Counted from the first letter of the stretch, positions 22,483 through 35,016 are shown. The stretch: DNA of 64,000 bases from Rhipidocladum racemiflorum (GCA_036346355.1 CM070575.1:60579915-60643914); one strand, 5' to 3'. Notes: generated from the sequence alone by a model not told the origin. Translations and numbers: made by a program.

Positions 22483-23330
22483 ATACACAAAGTTGCACAC
22501 CGTGCTTTCACTGCTAAAATTGAAGGCAAGCAATGGTTGGTCTGACAAGAGTTTCACGGCGTTGCTACATCTCTTAGCGGACATGCTTCCAGAGGGAAAC
22601 GTGTTGCCTAAGACCACGTATTTTACCAAGAAGGTTGTTTGTCCCTTGGGATTGGAAGTAGAAAGAATACATGCGTGTCCAAACGACTGTATACTCTATC
22701 ACAAAGACTATGCAGACATGCATATATGTCCGGTGTGCAAAGCATCGCGATACAAGCATAAGGGCGAAGATAGCGAAGGCATACAGGTGAAGAAAGGAGC
22801 TCCCGCTAAAGTGGTGTGGTATTTGCCAGTAATACCTCGTCTGAAGCGTTTATTTGCAAATAAAAAGCATGTCAAGCTGATGCGATGGCACTCAGAAGAG
22901 CGTAAGAGCGATGGAAAGCTGAGACACCCAGCTGATTCTGCCCACTGGAGAACCATCAATAGGCTCTTCAGGGAGAACTTGGAAATGAGCCAAGGAATAT
23001 AAGGTTTAGGTTGAGTACAGATGGAATGAATCCTTTCGGTAACGTGAGCAGCATTCACAGCACTTGGCCCGTGACTCTTTGTATGTACAACCTTTCTCCT
23101 TGGTTGTGTATGAAGCGAAAGTATATTATGATATCGCTGTTTATCCAAGGGCTGAGACAACCTGGCAACGATATTGATTTGTACCTACAACCATTGGTGG
23201 AAGATATTCTGCTACTGTGGAACGAAGGTGTACAGGTTTGGGATGAGTACAAACGGAAGTACTTCACTCTACGCGCATTGTTGTTCTGCACCATCAATGA
23301 TTTTCCAGCCCTAGGTAACCTGTCCAGCCG
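22483..23330 (+). pseudogene. CACTA relic F: TNP2 (Transposase_21) fragment
   Basis: Plus-strand frames show the N-terminal half of the CACTA TNP2 transposase. They include the LKASNGWSDKSF helix, the HACPNDCILYHKDYAD zinc-binding region, CPVCKASRYK, and after a one-base frameshift near 23003 the STDGMNPFGN, HSTWPV and PWLCMKRKYIM words, then DIDLYLQPLVEDI and TINDFPALGNLS. TNP2 binds transposon ends and catalyses excision. The 5' end is cut by element A at 22482. The C-terminal half, including the later catalytic region, is missing because the frame runs straight into subterminal repeats at 23330. Confidence 0.9.
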
Positions 23331-23660
23331 TACTTTTAAAACCGCCACTAATAAGGCAATACCAGTGCCAGTTTTACCCACAAACCGCCACTGATAATGG
23401 CAACACTAGTGCCTGTTTTACCCACAAACCGCCACTGATAATGGCAACACCAGTGCCGGTTTTATGCACAAACCGCCACTGATAATGGCAATACCAGTGA
23501 CGGTTTTATTTACAAACCGCCACTGATAATATTATCTGTAGCAGTTTTAAAACCACCACTGATAATCTCCAATTATCAGTGGCACTTAATCTGTGACGGT
23601 TTAAAAACCGCCACTGATTTGAGTTACAAACCGTCACTAATAAGCTTCTCTATAGTAGTG
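23331..23660 (+). repeat. CACTA relic F: subterminal repeat array and 3' terminus
   Basis: Four to five tandem units of about 44 bp built on CCGCCACTGATAATGG and CCAGTG..GGTTTTA, followed by more degenerate and inverted copies. The array ends at 23660 in CTATAGTAGTG, the expected CACTA terminus in reverse. Such arrays bind the accessory transposase protein. The 5' terminus of F is outside the window. Confidence 0.8.
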
Positions 23661-25258
23661 AGTCTATTCGTTTTTCTTTCTTCTTTAGATTCACGGTGAC
23701 TTGTGCACATAAAAAGTCACCATATGCATGCATTCAGACTGCAGAAAGAAGTATTTGCAGGTTGCAGATCGCAAGTGATTAGACAGAGATCTTTTGAGTT
23801 CCAACGGTTTTACTATCCTTAAAGTAAATACCTGCAGGCAAACACAATCTATGTGACTCGAAGACGACAAGTGTGTCAATCGCGTCATGGTGACATGACA
23901 GAGCCACGTGGCGCGACTAAGAGGCATGTTACGCTATCGTGGCACGACTATCCCAACAGAGAGAGAAAGAGAGGGAGGGAGCGGTGGCGACGGGGAAAGA
24001 GAGAAAGAGAGGGAGAGGGAGAAAGATTGAATTAAATGGGATAATAAAAAAATACCATATTGCACCTGGTCGCTGCCACGTGGCACAATAGATGGCCATT
24101 TTTGCATAGAAATAAAATAAAATTGGGGTATATTTTTGTAATTCACGAATAAAAAATAATTATTTAAAAAAAGCCACTTTTCAAAGCAATTAGAGCACTA
24201 ATGCCTTTTAGGAATGCACTAATGCCTTTTAGGAATTCACTAATGCTTGGTGTTCACTAATGCATGCTAGACACACTAATGCATGCAATTGCTGGTGCTC
24301 ACTAATACATTCACTAATGCGTTCACTAATGCGCACTAATGGAGATTTTTTAAAATAATTATTTTTTGTACGTAAATTACAAAAATATGAGTCGATTTAT
24401 TTTTCAAAAATAACTATCTGTCACGTCACACATGACAATTGAGCCACGGTAACGTGACTGATAGTGCTTGAAAATTCAAAGCAATCAATTGCTAGCAATG
24501 CAATTAGATTCAAAGCAATCAGTTGCTAGCAATTGAAGCACCTGAATGGAATGAACGGTACTAGTCGCTGTGCGGCGCCGGCATAGCGACTTGAGAATTG
24601 AATGGCGATTAGTCGCTGCCTGGCCGTCGCTCGATTAGTCGCTGCCGCGTAGGAGTGCAATTGATAGCTCTGCTACCGCTCTTTTAAACAAATATTCGCG
24701 GTATATTTTTAAATTTCATAAATAAAAAATAATTATTTTTAAAAAAACTTCCCCTACGAGACTGCTCACCTTCATGTTTTTTTTAATTATTTTCTTCTTT
24801 TGCAATCAAAAGGAGATATTTTTATTGGATTTACAAAAACCAATATGCAAGAGGGGAGTTCGTCAACAGCTAGTTTACTTGTTGGAGCTCATACAAGTCA
24901 AGAACTGATATCTTGGCTTTATCCTATTGAGGACATTGCGTCAAGTCCATCCAGATCGCAGGAATTCTCCCACGCGGGTGCAACGTCGATGACCATCCTT
25001 CCTTGTCCCTCTATTATTCAACTCTTGCGTCGTGATTTATTTGCCTCGTGCGTGCTACCCTGTGCTGGTATGTCTTTCCTGTTCATAGTTTATAAGACCG
25101 GTCCACTAGAATTGAGCATAGGAGGAAAGTAAAGTATTAGAACAAGAGGACTCGCATGTATATGCCCACAGCAAGATACTCCTAGCATTCCCGAAATTGA
25201 ATTCAAAATCAAAAATCAGAGTACTTTTTTAAATCTTATCCTTGAGCTATGTTGAGAC
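23661..25258. repeat. Local duplication SD1, copy 1 (unoccupied for CACTA S)
   Basis: Its two ends (23661-23872 and 24763-25258) match 26885-27410 plus 39534-39803. At 24974-24976 the sequence CACGCGGGTGCAAC is continuous, giving the empty site for CACTA element S. The middle, 23873-24762, is absent from copy 2. No protein-coding features. Confidence 0.8.
23873..24762. repeat. Insert in SD1 copy 1: fold-back arms and short repeat clusters
   Basis: Absent from SD1 copy 2. It contains a GAGA-rich run (23960-24030) and inverted AT-rich arms (24128-24172 versus 24345-24388) enclosing about ten CACTAATGC words (24190-24340). A third arm-like copy lies at about 24702-24756. There are two copies of ATTCAAAGCAATCA.TTGC (about 24474 and 24511) and three TAGTCGCTG words. 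It could be a composite of small DNA elements; no transposase is present. Confidence 0.6.
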
Positions 25259-25282
25259 AATCTATGTTGTTGAATATCTACG

Positions 25283-26350
25283 CTATTACGCCGGGAAGTT
25301 TTGCCGGCCAGCCAGGCCGGCCACGTTAGGCCCGTGGTCATTTTGCAAAAAAGTCCTTCCATTTTCTTTAAATTACGGATAGGTCCCTGTAAATTACAAA
25401 GAGATCCTTTGCGATTATTTGTGAGGGTAAGAAAAAACATTACAAGTAGCGTTTAGGTCCCTCGGTTCTAGTTTACAAAAAAAAACCTGTTAAATACGAA
25501 TCGCGAATGAACCCTTTTCTAATTTTTCAGGGTAGCTATCAGATCAAAAAATATAACAAATAAGTCCTCGTCCCTTACGTCCAAGCCCTTTCTCCGTTTT
25601 TCCAAAAAAAATATTTTCGTCAACAGAAATATGTGTACAACTCTATCTCTAGATTTTTTTTCCCTAACTCGATCTCTAATCTTTAGACCTTTTTGCCCAA
25701 CTCGATCTCTAATATTTTTCGAAACGTGTATTATTACTCGGTGAACGCATAGAGTGTTAGACTCGAAAAAAGAAGGTTGGCGTCTCTAATATTTTTTGGA
25801 ACATGTATTATTATCCGGTTAACACATAGAGTGTTAAACTCGGCAAAAGGAGGTTGATCGAGTAATAATAGAGTGTTAACCAACTTCGTCAAAAGAAAGA
25901 AGTGTGCAACTCTATCTCTCTATTTTTTTGTAACTCGATTTCTAATATATTTCGAAATATTAGAGCTGTATCTCTATAGTTATTTTTGCAACTGGATCTA
26001 TAGTATTTTCCAAAACATGTATTATTCGCCGATGGACATATAGAGTACGATAAAGAAGATCGGTATCTCTAATATTTTCCAGAACATGTATTATTACCTG
26101 GTTAACAAATAGAGTATTAAACTCGACAAAAGGAGGTTGACCGGGTAGTAATAAGATGTTAATCAAATTCGTCAAAAGAAAGATATGTACAACTCTAGCT
26201 CTCTATTTTTTTAAACTCGATTTCTAATATTTTTCGAAATATTAGAGTTGTGTCTCTATAGTTATTTTTTCAACTCGATCTATAATATTTTTCGAAGCAT
26301 GTATTATTCACCGGTGAACGTATAGAGTGTTAAAGTCGGCAAAAGAAGAT
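25283..26350. repeat. R-type repeat with degenerate minisatellite
   Basis: The first 340 bp (from ATTACGCCGGGAAG, with GGCCGGCCACGT) match 40684-41030. After that come diverged tandem copies of a unit of roughly 150-300 bp with words such as AACTCGATCTCTAATATTTT and ATGTATTATT. No ORF of interest. Confidence 0.65.
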
Positions 26351-26884
26351 CTTTTCTCTGTTTTTCCAGAGTGATTACGCAAATTCGTAGATGGCTCCTA
26401 CCCATCCCGTTTTTAGAGATCACTTTAGAAAAAATGAACCCATGGTTACACAAATTCGTAGACGGCTCTTACCCATCCAGTTTTTTTGAAATCGCTCCGA
26501 GAAAAACATGTTGAGGTCCTCCTGCATCCTTTTTTTTTTAGAAAAAAACTAGAACAAATTTTACACGGTGCGAACCTAGTTGTTTTAATTCCGGGAAGGT
26601 GTGTGTACGCATGCATTCATTTGATGAAGCTAGTAAACGGAGACCATGCCCGCCCATCTTCAAGGATCAGAGCTGGTTGATGCTTGGATCCATCCTAGTG
26701 ATCGACTTTATCAATCGTAATTATGGAAGTTTAATTTTGTCGGTAACTGTTCCATGCACACATGCATCATGGCTGAAAAAAAAGAAAGATATCGATATAG
26801 ACCATTATGATCAGTGAAATAGCTGAACTAAATTTACACGTATTATGGCCAATTATCAAATATATGTACGTGTTGTCTGAAATC
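26351..26884. other. Spacer without recognisable features
   Basis: Contains two copies of a CCCATCC.GTTTTT-type phrase (26403 and 26473) that continue the R-type repeat style, then ordinary mixed-composition DNA. Short ORFs of 64-72 codons are not credible genes. Confidence 0.5.
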
Positions 26885-27410
26885 TATTCGTCTTTCTTTC
26901 TTTTTTAGGACGGCTCTTAGATTAATTCACGGTGACTTGTGTACATAAAAGGTCACCATATGCATGCATTCAGACTTGTGATTAGACAGAGATCTTTTGA
27001 GTTCAAACGGCTTTACTATCCTTAAAGTGAATACCTGCAGGCAAACACAATGTATGTGACTTGAAGATGACAGAAAGTGCAAAGAAGCTGTTCGATCAGG
27101 TACCCTACGATCGAGACTGTTCACCTTCATGTTTTTTTTTAATCATTTTCTTCTTTTGCAATCAAAAGAAGATATTTTTATTGAATTTTGCAAAAAACCA
27201 ATATGCAAGCGGGGAAGTCCGTCAAAAATCGAGAAGCATATCAAAGTTTGTGAAAAACTCGCAAGTTCCATGAGGCTGCAACGCACTGCCCCCACCCAAC
27301 ACCTAGTTTACTTGTTGGAGCTCATAAAAGTCAAGAACTGATATCTTGGCTGTATCCTATTGAGGACATTGCGTCCAAGTCCATCCAGATCACTGGAATT
27401 CTCCCACGCG
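26885..27410. repeat. Local duplication SD1, copy 2, left part
   Basis: Matches 23661-23872 joined to 24763-24976 with scattered substitutions. Interrupted at 27410 by CACTA element S and continued at 39534. Confidence 0.8.
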
Positions 27411-27645
27411 CACTACAGGAATCCGTTATATTTTCGTCGGTCGAAATTATTTTCGTCGGCTTGTAGAAACCGACGACAATACTCATATATTTCCGTCGGC
27501 TTATGTGAACCGACGAAAATACGCCCATATTTTTGTCGGCCAGGCGGGACCGACGAAAATAGTCCAACAGTTTCGTCGGCCAAGGTGGAACCGTCGAAAA
27601 TAACGATATATTTTCGTCGGCTGGAGCTTGACCGACGAAAATAGG
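27411..27645. repeat. CACTA S 5' terminus and 40-bp subterminal hairpin array
   Basis: After the terminal repeat, TTTCGTCGGC recurs at 27451, 27491, 27531, 27571 and 27611. Each is followed 10-12 bases later by the inverse ACCGACGAAAAT, so the array is five short hairpins at 40-bp spacing. Confidence 0.85.
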
Positions 27646-27689
27646 AACATGACTAGGGCTAAGTTGATTAGGGCCAAGTCGATCGAGCA

Positions 27690-28038
27690 TTCGGAGCCAT
27701 CAAAATTTTCACGCCGCCCCTCACGCCGCGCCCGCCCCCGACCTCCGGCGCCCGCCCGCCGCTTGCCCGCCGACCTCCGGCGCGCCCCGCGCCGCCCCCG
27801 TCTCCGGCCTGCCCGCGCTCGCGCCCGCCGACCTCCGGCGCCTACCTCGCGCCGCCCCGTCTCCGGGCCTGCGCGCTCGCGCCCGCCTCGTTCGGCCTGG
27901 CCACCACCGCTGCTTTCGGCTGCCGCCGTTTCGCGTTCGGCGCCGCCTGCCGTCGCCGCCTGCTTTTGGCGTTCGGCACGCACCGCGTCGCCGCCTTCGG
28001 CCCCCGGCCCGCCGCCCCCCAGGAAGAAGGTAAGTTTG
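27690..28038 (+). other. GC-rich exon-like segment in CACTA S with splice donor
   Basis: A Pro/Arg/Ala-biased, CpG-rich block ending in AAG|GTAAGTTT at about 28030, a strong plant splice donor. The surrounding DNA is AT-rich. Long frames exist on both strands because of base composition, so a protein cannot be claimed. It resembles a first exon and CpG-rich promoter region of a host gene picked up by the transposon. Confidence 0.4.
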
Positions 28039-28543
28039 GTTTTCTTCGACAGTATCAATGCCCTATATGTGAATGAATACATTAGTTTCTTATTTAAGTA
28101 TTGCAGTGTGCTGTATTTGTCAGAAGTATGTTACTGATTTCCTATTTAAGATGTGTAAAGTTTTGATTGAACTACATGATACTTTAAAGGTTAGTTTCGA
28201 CTGAGAAGCTGTTGAATTGTTGTTTCAGGAGTTAAGTAATTACTTAGCAGTGAGCCAGTGAATACTATCACATCTGTAGTTGTTCATAGGAGTTCAGATG
28301 GTGAGTTCTTACGGATTGATTTTGACATAAGGTAAATTCTATAGCATGCAGCATGTGTTTGTCATTTCCATTGACATGTGGTGTGGTTTGAAAAATATGA
28401 ATCAGTCATCCAATGCCATTTATCATGTTGGATAAGCTGATTGATCTGGTGTAGATAATTGATTCAGCATGTTAGATAAGTTGATTCACCGTATTAGGTT
28501 CCCTGTATGTTTCGGATGAAGTAGTAGCTGTGTATATATGTTT

Positions 28544-28548
28544 AGAAA
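28544..28548. repeat. Probable target-site duplication of element E (AGAAA / AGAAT)
   Basis: AGAAA before the left LTR and AGAAT after the right LTR (37415-37419) agree at four of five bases. Confidence 0.6.
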
Positions 28549-30933
28549 TGTGACACTACGGTTTGGTGTGACGTTATAGAAGGTGAAATTAGAGAATAAA
28601 ACCTTTCGGCTTGAGGTTTACTCGCGTTTTTGGGCCTTTTGAAGCGTTGTGACACCACGAAGTGTCGTAACCTTATTTAACGTGCATGATAAGGTTAATA
28701 ACATTATGAGATGTGGAATTAAGGTTAAAACTATAGGATATGGAGGTTAATAGCTTTTCCGGGGCGTTTCCGGGCCGTTTCCGGGGTTTTGGGCCTTCCC
28801 GGGGGAGTTTAGGCCTTGGTGGGCTTTGGTGGGATGGAGTAGGCCTCCGTAACGGACTAGGATTGGGTGTGGGGGCTGGTAAAAGGGCTCCCCACCAGCC
28901 TTTTGGGCGTGCTCCCCCTGCCCTTGGGCGCCCCCACCTCTCCCTCCCCCTCCTAAGCCCTAGCCGCCACCCCCTCTCCCTCTCCCTCTTGTGCGCCTCC
29001 ACCTCCCCCTTTGCCCCATTGCTCCCCACCTCTCCACCACCTCTCCTCCACCCCTTTGCTGCCCTAGGGTGGTCTCCACACCTCTGCACCTTGTGGATCT
29101 ATCCGTTGGAGCGAGGAGCGTGGAACGTGGAGCGATCCGCGAGGAGATCTATTGGAGATTCGTTCGTTGGGCAAAGGTATGATCATGGGGATCCTTGGGT
29201 TTTATCTAGGTACTGTTCTTAGGGTGTTTATGAAGTTTTTAGATCAATTGGTGGTGCTGGGTTGGAGTTCTTTGGGTTAGATCTAGACGTTGCCACGTTT
29301 CTGTTTTCGGGCAGATTGAGCAGTCGAGCTAGGGTTCGCGTTTTCGCCAATTTAGAGTTCGAATCAGACTGTACGGACTTCTAAGAAGTTGTAGATAATT
29401 TCATTATATTTCCGTGCATATAAAGAACCTTAAATTCCGCCCAGCCGTTTGAAAGTTATGGCCGTTTTACCGAGCGTGTTAAAATCTGTGACGCGATTGG
29501 AACAGATCGTAGTAATCTGTAGATTAAAAAATTTTAGAGTCTGAATCAGTCTTTCCGTATAACTAGAAAAAGGTAGGAAATTTCCTAAGCTTCGCGATGG
29601 TGTACTCGTTTAATTGATTTGGAGTCCCAGAACTCAAGTTATGGCCTTTGCAAGGCTGCTGTCCCTCCGGGACAGAACCTTTGTTTTTAGGTTTGCAAGT
29701 AGTGGGCAATGTCGGGTTAGATGTGGATTTGTGTACTGTTTTGTGGGCATGATTGTGAGTGTGTGATGCCTATGTGCAGGTGGTGTGACACCGGGAGTGC
29801 CCTCGACTTCCCACAAATCCGTCGCCCGCGGTTGAGGCAAGTGTGTTGTAATGTATAGCGGATTGTAGGTTGCTTGTTGATATTGGATGAAAGATTGAAT
29901 ACTTGCTATGATCACTTGCCTTGCTTGCCGTTTTCCAATGATATATTGAGTATGATTATCATGATATGATGCTATGTGTCTATACTTATCATGATTCGAT
30001 GCCATGTGTAATATTTGTCATGATGAGATGCCATATGTTTATGTACATGTGAAATATGATAATTGGCATAGTTGCATGCATGACATGAGATAGGGCGAGG
30101 GCGGTGAGAAAGTCATAACTAGTTCGGCAAGGTCGGTGAGAAAGTTATGACTAGTCCGGAACGCCATTGAGTAAGACCTACATCGTGATTCCATCCACTT
30201 GGTGAATGGAAGCGAGGAGTAGGCACCCTCCATCTTCGGGATGGAAGGGGGGAAAAGGGTGCACACCGACGGTTGTGTACTCAACCATACCGGTATGAGT
30301 TTCCAAGGAGATATGAGCATAACATTGCATTGCATTGCATTGCAATACATATTTAATGATGATGATGTTGTTATGTGCTCAAGTATGAGATGTTATATGT
30401 GATGTAAGGTATTATTGTCTTGTAAATGATCTTGTTGTCCATTACAATATGCTTGCTGAGTTTTCGAACTCACGCTTGTGTTTTATGTTGTTTTTAGGTA
30501 CTTTGAGATCGGCATGCGGGAAAAAGGGGTCTAGCTACACTTCTACACGTAGCTCCACCATCATAGTCCATAATTAATCACTTGGAGACATGATATTAAG
30601 AGTTGTGCCTTAAACTTAATGTATGGTTTAATTTAGCATGCTAGTGATTCCTTATTTGCTTCGTTTTAGTTTATGAAGTGGTTGAGCGTGGTATTATTGG
30701 CGTAATTTGATGATATATCCATTTATGTTGATGTTTTAGATGTCGTGTGCTATGATATATCTTGCCATGATATTGATATGGTGTTAATTCATGGAAAAAC
30801 AAAGGAGATGCTGCCGAAATATCGATTTTTAGCATATGTACCTTTGCTGGAATTTATGTTTAAATGTAGTATTTAGATGTTGTTTAGCTTATGTTTGGTA
30901 GCATTCAGGCATATTAAATGCCGGGGTGTTACA
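28549..30933 (+). repeat. Element E 5' LTR
   Basis: Holds a TAAAAGG TATA-like word near 28876 and a C/T-rich leader at 28910-29070. A donor-like CAAAG|GTATGA lies at about 29172, and acceptor-like TGTGCAG|GTGG (29781) and TTTTTAG|GTAC (30498). Two adjacent copies of a CGGTGAGAAAGT..GACTAGT phrase occur at 30098-30160. ORFs of up to 160 codons in the GC-rich leader have no protein features. Confidence 0.9.
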
Positions 30934-30935
30934 GT

Positions 30936-30950
30936 TGGTATCAGAGCGGG
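30936..30950 (+). other. Element E primer-binding site
   Basis: TGGTATCAGAGCGGG two bases after the LTR end, complementary to initiator Met-tRNA over its first 12 bases. Confidence 0.9.
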
Positions 30951-33900
30951 CTGTAGGTCCTTGGAATGAGAATTTTTAGTATCATGCTATAGGGTACAAC
31001 TAAAATGTGATGTGGAATAACTTAGAAACATGGCTTAGGTCTTAACTAAAACTTTGTTATAGGATAGCAACATTAAAACTTGCAAAAGTGGTATAACTAA
31101 TTTAAAATTTGACACACATGGATGCACAGTAGGAAAGGGTATGGGTATCGTTTATTTATGCTTAAATGTTGTATTTAAGCTATGATGTTGAATGCTTCCT
31201 TTGATAAAGCATGTTGCTATGTCTATGAGATAAATGACTGAATTGCTCTTGTTGTTGTGATAGAGTGGAATTGTGGTACCGAAGGGTTTCGGTCACCTCT
31301 TTTTGTTCATAGTAAGGGCGAGGTTTGACGGTGTGGCCGGTTAGCGCCATCACCGAAGAACTATTAACCCCTGTAGGAGAAGAGTGCTTACCCTCTCTGT
31401 TGTAGATCGGGTAGTTGACTGGAGTCAAATAGAAGAGTTTGGTGGTGGATTCCTTCGTACGTTCTTTGCCGTTCTGACGGTCGATTTTCGTTGCTTTTCT
31501 TGGCTTTAGTTAATTTGAATCAAATGAAAAATGTTGGGTTTTCGCGGATCGTTCCGTATGCGGTGTGTGGTTTTGTCTTCCTTGGTTGAAGACGAAGAAG
31601 AGGAGTCTAGTGTTGCGCTTCTTTTGGGCGCCTTTCCAGTTTTAATGATTAGTTTGTTGATGGCTTTATGGGGAAGAAGCATTCAAATTTATCCCTGTGT
31701 TTGTCTTTCTCCGAGGTTAACGGAGTTATTGTGGAGTTATGCCAGACCTGGCTGTCAGGGCTAAAGTTCTGTGTCTTTGTAGAAGTAAGTGGTATTTGAT
31801 TCGTTATTTTGCTGGTTTAAGAAAATCATCTTTGAAGAACCCTTCCTTTTTTTGTGAAAGTTTGGAGTTAGGGTTTATTTGCAAAGGTATATTTGATCGA
31901 TTGGTTCCCTCCAGTAGGAGTCTTTGAGATTTAAAAAGTGTTTTGGAGAATTCCTTTGCATGACCAAGTTTGGGTTTGTCTCATCGCAATTTTGAGAGTC
32001 AAATTTTTCCTTATGAATTTGGGATGAGTTTTAAAACTAAATGCTGTAAACAAAGTAGTCTTTTGACTGAAATCGTTTGTCCCTAGTAAGAATTGATGTT
32101 TAGCATGTTATGTAGTAGGTAACAATGTGGTTTATGGATTGATGTGTTGCTAAGTTAAATTTTAAGTTGAATCAATTCAATGTGATTAATATCTCTAGCT
32201 TGAGAATAAATAGACTACTAGTGTTGCAGTTTACTCTTAGCGAGAATGATTAAATGCGTTAATGTACATGCTTAGGATCTGTTGCCTTGCTTTAAAAGTG
32301 CTTATGATCCTTGTTAATGTTAAAAGTTTAAACTTTGATGCATAGTTAAAACATTAAGATGATGTAGACTGCTGTTATTGTAAAAGAAACTTTCTTTGGT
32401 TGTTAAAGATGTTCTAATCTAATGGATTAATAGAGAAATTTAATCGTGTTGACTAGTGACTTTAATTTGGATGTTGATTAGAGTTGCTATTTATGTTGTT
32501 GCAAACTACTAGTATCTTTGGAAGAATGCAGTTGTGTCGCTACAATGCTAGTATTGATATCAATAGGAGAAGACATAATACTTATTGTTAATGATGTTGT
32601 TAATGGTAGTGTTAATGCTAGTATTCAGTCTATTTTAAATAGTGGGAGTATGTTGTGTGGTGGTAATTTTGTTATCACCTATGTATAGGGTAGCTAAAAG
32701 TAATGTTGTTGGTTGATGATTATGCCCACTTGTTGTTATTGATGACTAAGTAGTTGTGGTAACTGTTTAGATTATTCGTTGGAAAACCATGGTTAAAATA
32801 GAGAAAAAATTTTAACATGTTGCGATGGAGTGAGCTTTGGATAATTAACATGATGTACAATTTCATCCTTAATGAATGTATGCCTTGGAATCCTAGTTAT
32901 GAACTTTGTCTTGTAGAGATAATATTTACATGTTGAAGTCGTTGTTTAACTGAATAAGGTTCGGTTGTCGAGACGTGAATATATAGGTGGCATGAAATTT
33001 ATATGCTGATCTTGCTGAAAGATTTATTGAAATACTATGTTTCCAACTTGGAATAAGATGTATTATGATTCGGTGACCCGTGAGGGTCATGTCAATATAG
33101 TTTTGGTTGGGTGCCTTTTTCGATAAGCTCCTTAAACCCTAATTAAAAGTGTTGGGATTGGTAACTAGAGGAAGAATTTGTTGTGAAGTTTCTGATTTAT
33201 TTGTGTTGGGGCTTCTCAGAAGTAGATAGTAATTATTGAAGTCTTTTAATGGAAAGCGTAGTGGAGTACTAGAGATGGTTTTTTTATGCTGAGCTTGTGT
33301 TTAAAAGCTTTTGGACTGGTTTGGTTGCTTGCCATTTTGGTTGAAGGGTTTTCGGTCAAGGAGTTCCTTATCTTTGTGTTTGAGTTTCCCTAAAACTCGT
33401 AGAAATTGGTGCAAATGTTTGGTTTTGGCTAACTTGTTTAGTTTGTGCTATGAGTTTCCCTTTCTCTTTGAGAAAGTTTGTGGCGATTGTGTGTGCGGAT
33501 GCTTGACTTTGGAGTCGATGTTCTTTTCCAAAATGCTGATTTTGGTTAAAATGTGAGGTTTTGCAAGTTTAGCTTTCAAGTAATGGAGGGTTCTGTTATG
33601 GCGTGGTCTTTTCCTCGCTAACGGTTTGCAGTCATGGTCTATATGAATTTACGCAACCTTCGATGTTAATGGTGTTTCAATTCTTTGATACCTAATAAGT
33701 CGCTCGGTGAATGACTAATCGGTCTTAGCTGTGCCATGATGAATGAATGGTGGAAAGGAAAACATGTCAACGCGTTTATCGATGTTTAATGATGAAGGAG
33801 TCGTTGAGCCAGTCGGTGAGAAAGTCATATATGGATACATGACTAATCCGAGTGCTCTTGAAAAGTTTGCATTCATGTTATGAATCGAGATGTCCATTTC

Positions 33901-35016
33901 TTTCTAGTATGAAAAGAAAGAATAAAGAATTTCTGGTATGTTGGTTGTGATGAAGGGGATTTGTGTTTCCTTTGCATCTTGGTTTAGAAAGTTAAACTGA
34001 ATGCTCTTTGGTTGTTGTCGAATCTTTTCCAAAGTGATTGTAGTGCATTGGATTCAAGGTTAAGCATGGGGACCAATTGGGTTCATGGTTTGTGGTTGAG
34101 TTTATCCAATCGTTGTGTCCTTGTTTTAGTCCTTGGGTGGAAAGCTTGAGGGCGAGACCCGCTTGGATGAGAAATCCAGTATGGGTTGTTATCGACCTAA
34201 GCATTAGGTGTTGTTAGTAGTGGATCGTAAATGGTTTAAAGGTGAGGAGTAAAGGAGGGTTGAGTTTGACTCAATTCAAACATTCTTGGAGAATTGTGCT
34301 GTTGATGTGTTCCTCGATAGGGTTGATTAAGTACTAGTGGACCACTTGGTGGTTGCTAGTAATTGCTTCTCCTTATCGAAGTGTATTGGATCTTTTGTCG
34401 CTGATCTATGAGCGAGTGGAGTCAACCGTAGCATTTTGTTCGGTTGTTACTGTTCTTGCGGGTTTTAAGAACTTTGGTTTTAAAGAAAGCTTTCCCTTTT
34501 GATGTTAGCGGTGGGTATTGGTCTTTTGTAAAAGACGAATCTTTTGCATGGTTTTAAACCCCGTTGTTCAAACAGTGAGTTGTCTTGGAGTGTAGTGTCT
34601 CTCTTGGCTTGCGTCGTCTTGATTACGGCGAACCATAGTAGAGAGGTTGATGTGTGAAAAACACTTTTGTGTGTGGGAGCTGAAGAGGGTTCTAGCGGTT
34701 GAAGCTGTGTTCTTCTGGAAAGTAGCATTGCTAAAGGGATCAGGCACTTTAGTGCCAAGGAATGTATCGAATGAGGAGTGTGAGACCGTGTTCTTTCGTG
34801 GTCTTTTTGGCAATTGGGGTGAAGGAGGAACCGTGCGAGGTTGCACTTTGTTGAGCTAAATCAATATTTCCTCGCCAAGGGTTGGTTTTGAGAACTCGTT
34901 TGTCGTTTGTTCCGGTTTGAGTCTTTGTGTGAATGTTTTATGTTGTAAGGAAGTCTTTTGTCCCTCGGGGACTTTGTTGTTGCTTTTGGCGTCCTTCGGA
35001 TTCGAGGTCGAATCCT
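30951..35016 (+). other. Element E interior, no coding sequence recognised
   Basis: About 4.1 kb, AT-rich with simple vocabulary. The longest frames are 92-95 codons at 34480-35143 and lack RT, integrase, protease or zinc-knuckle motifs. One degenerate copy of the LTR's GTCGGTGAGAAAGTCAT phrase occurs at about 33807-33826. No nested element is evident. Confidence 0.7.

Noticed and set aside
27451..27645. CRISPR-like 40-bp periodic repeat
   Set aside because: Phased inverted repeats at a CACTA terminus with a matching inverted end at 39533.
27501..28137. Overlapping Arg/Gly/Ala- and Pro/Arg/Ala-rich long frames on both strands
   Set aside because: High GC removes stops in all frames; amino-acid composition follows base composition. 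Kept only as an exon-like, splice-bordered segment.
28740..29222. A 160-codon frame and overlapping frames, repeated at 35344-35685
   Set aside because: C/T-rich LTR leader of element E; duplicated because it is in both LTRs.
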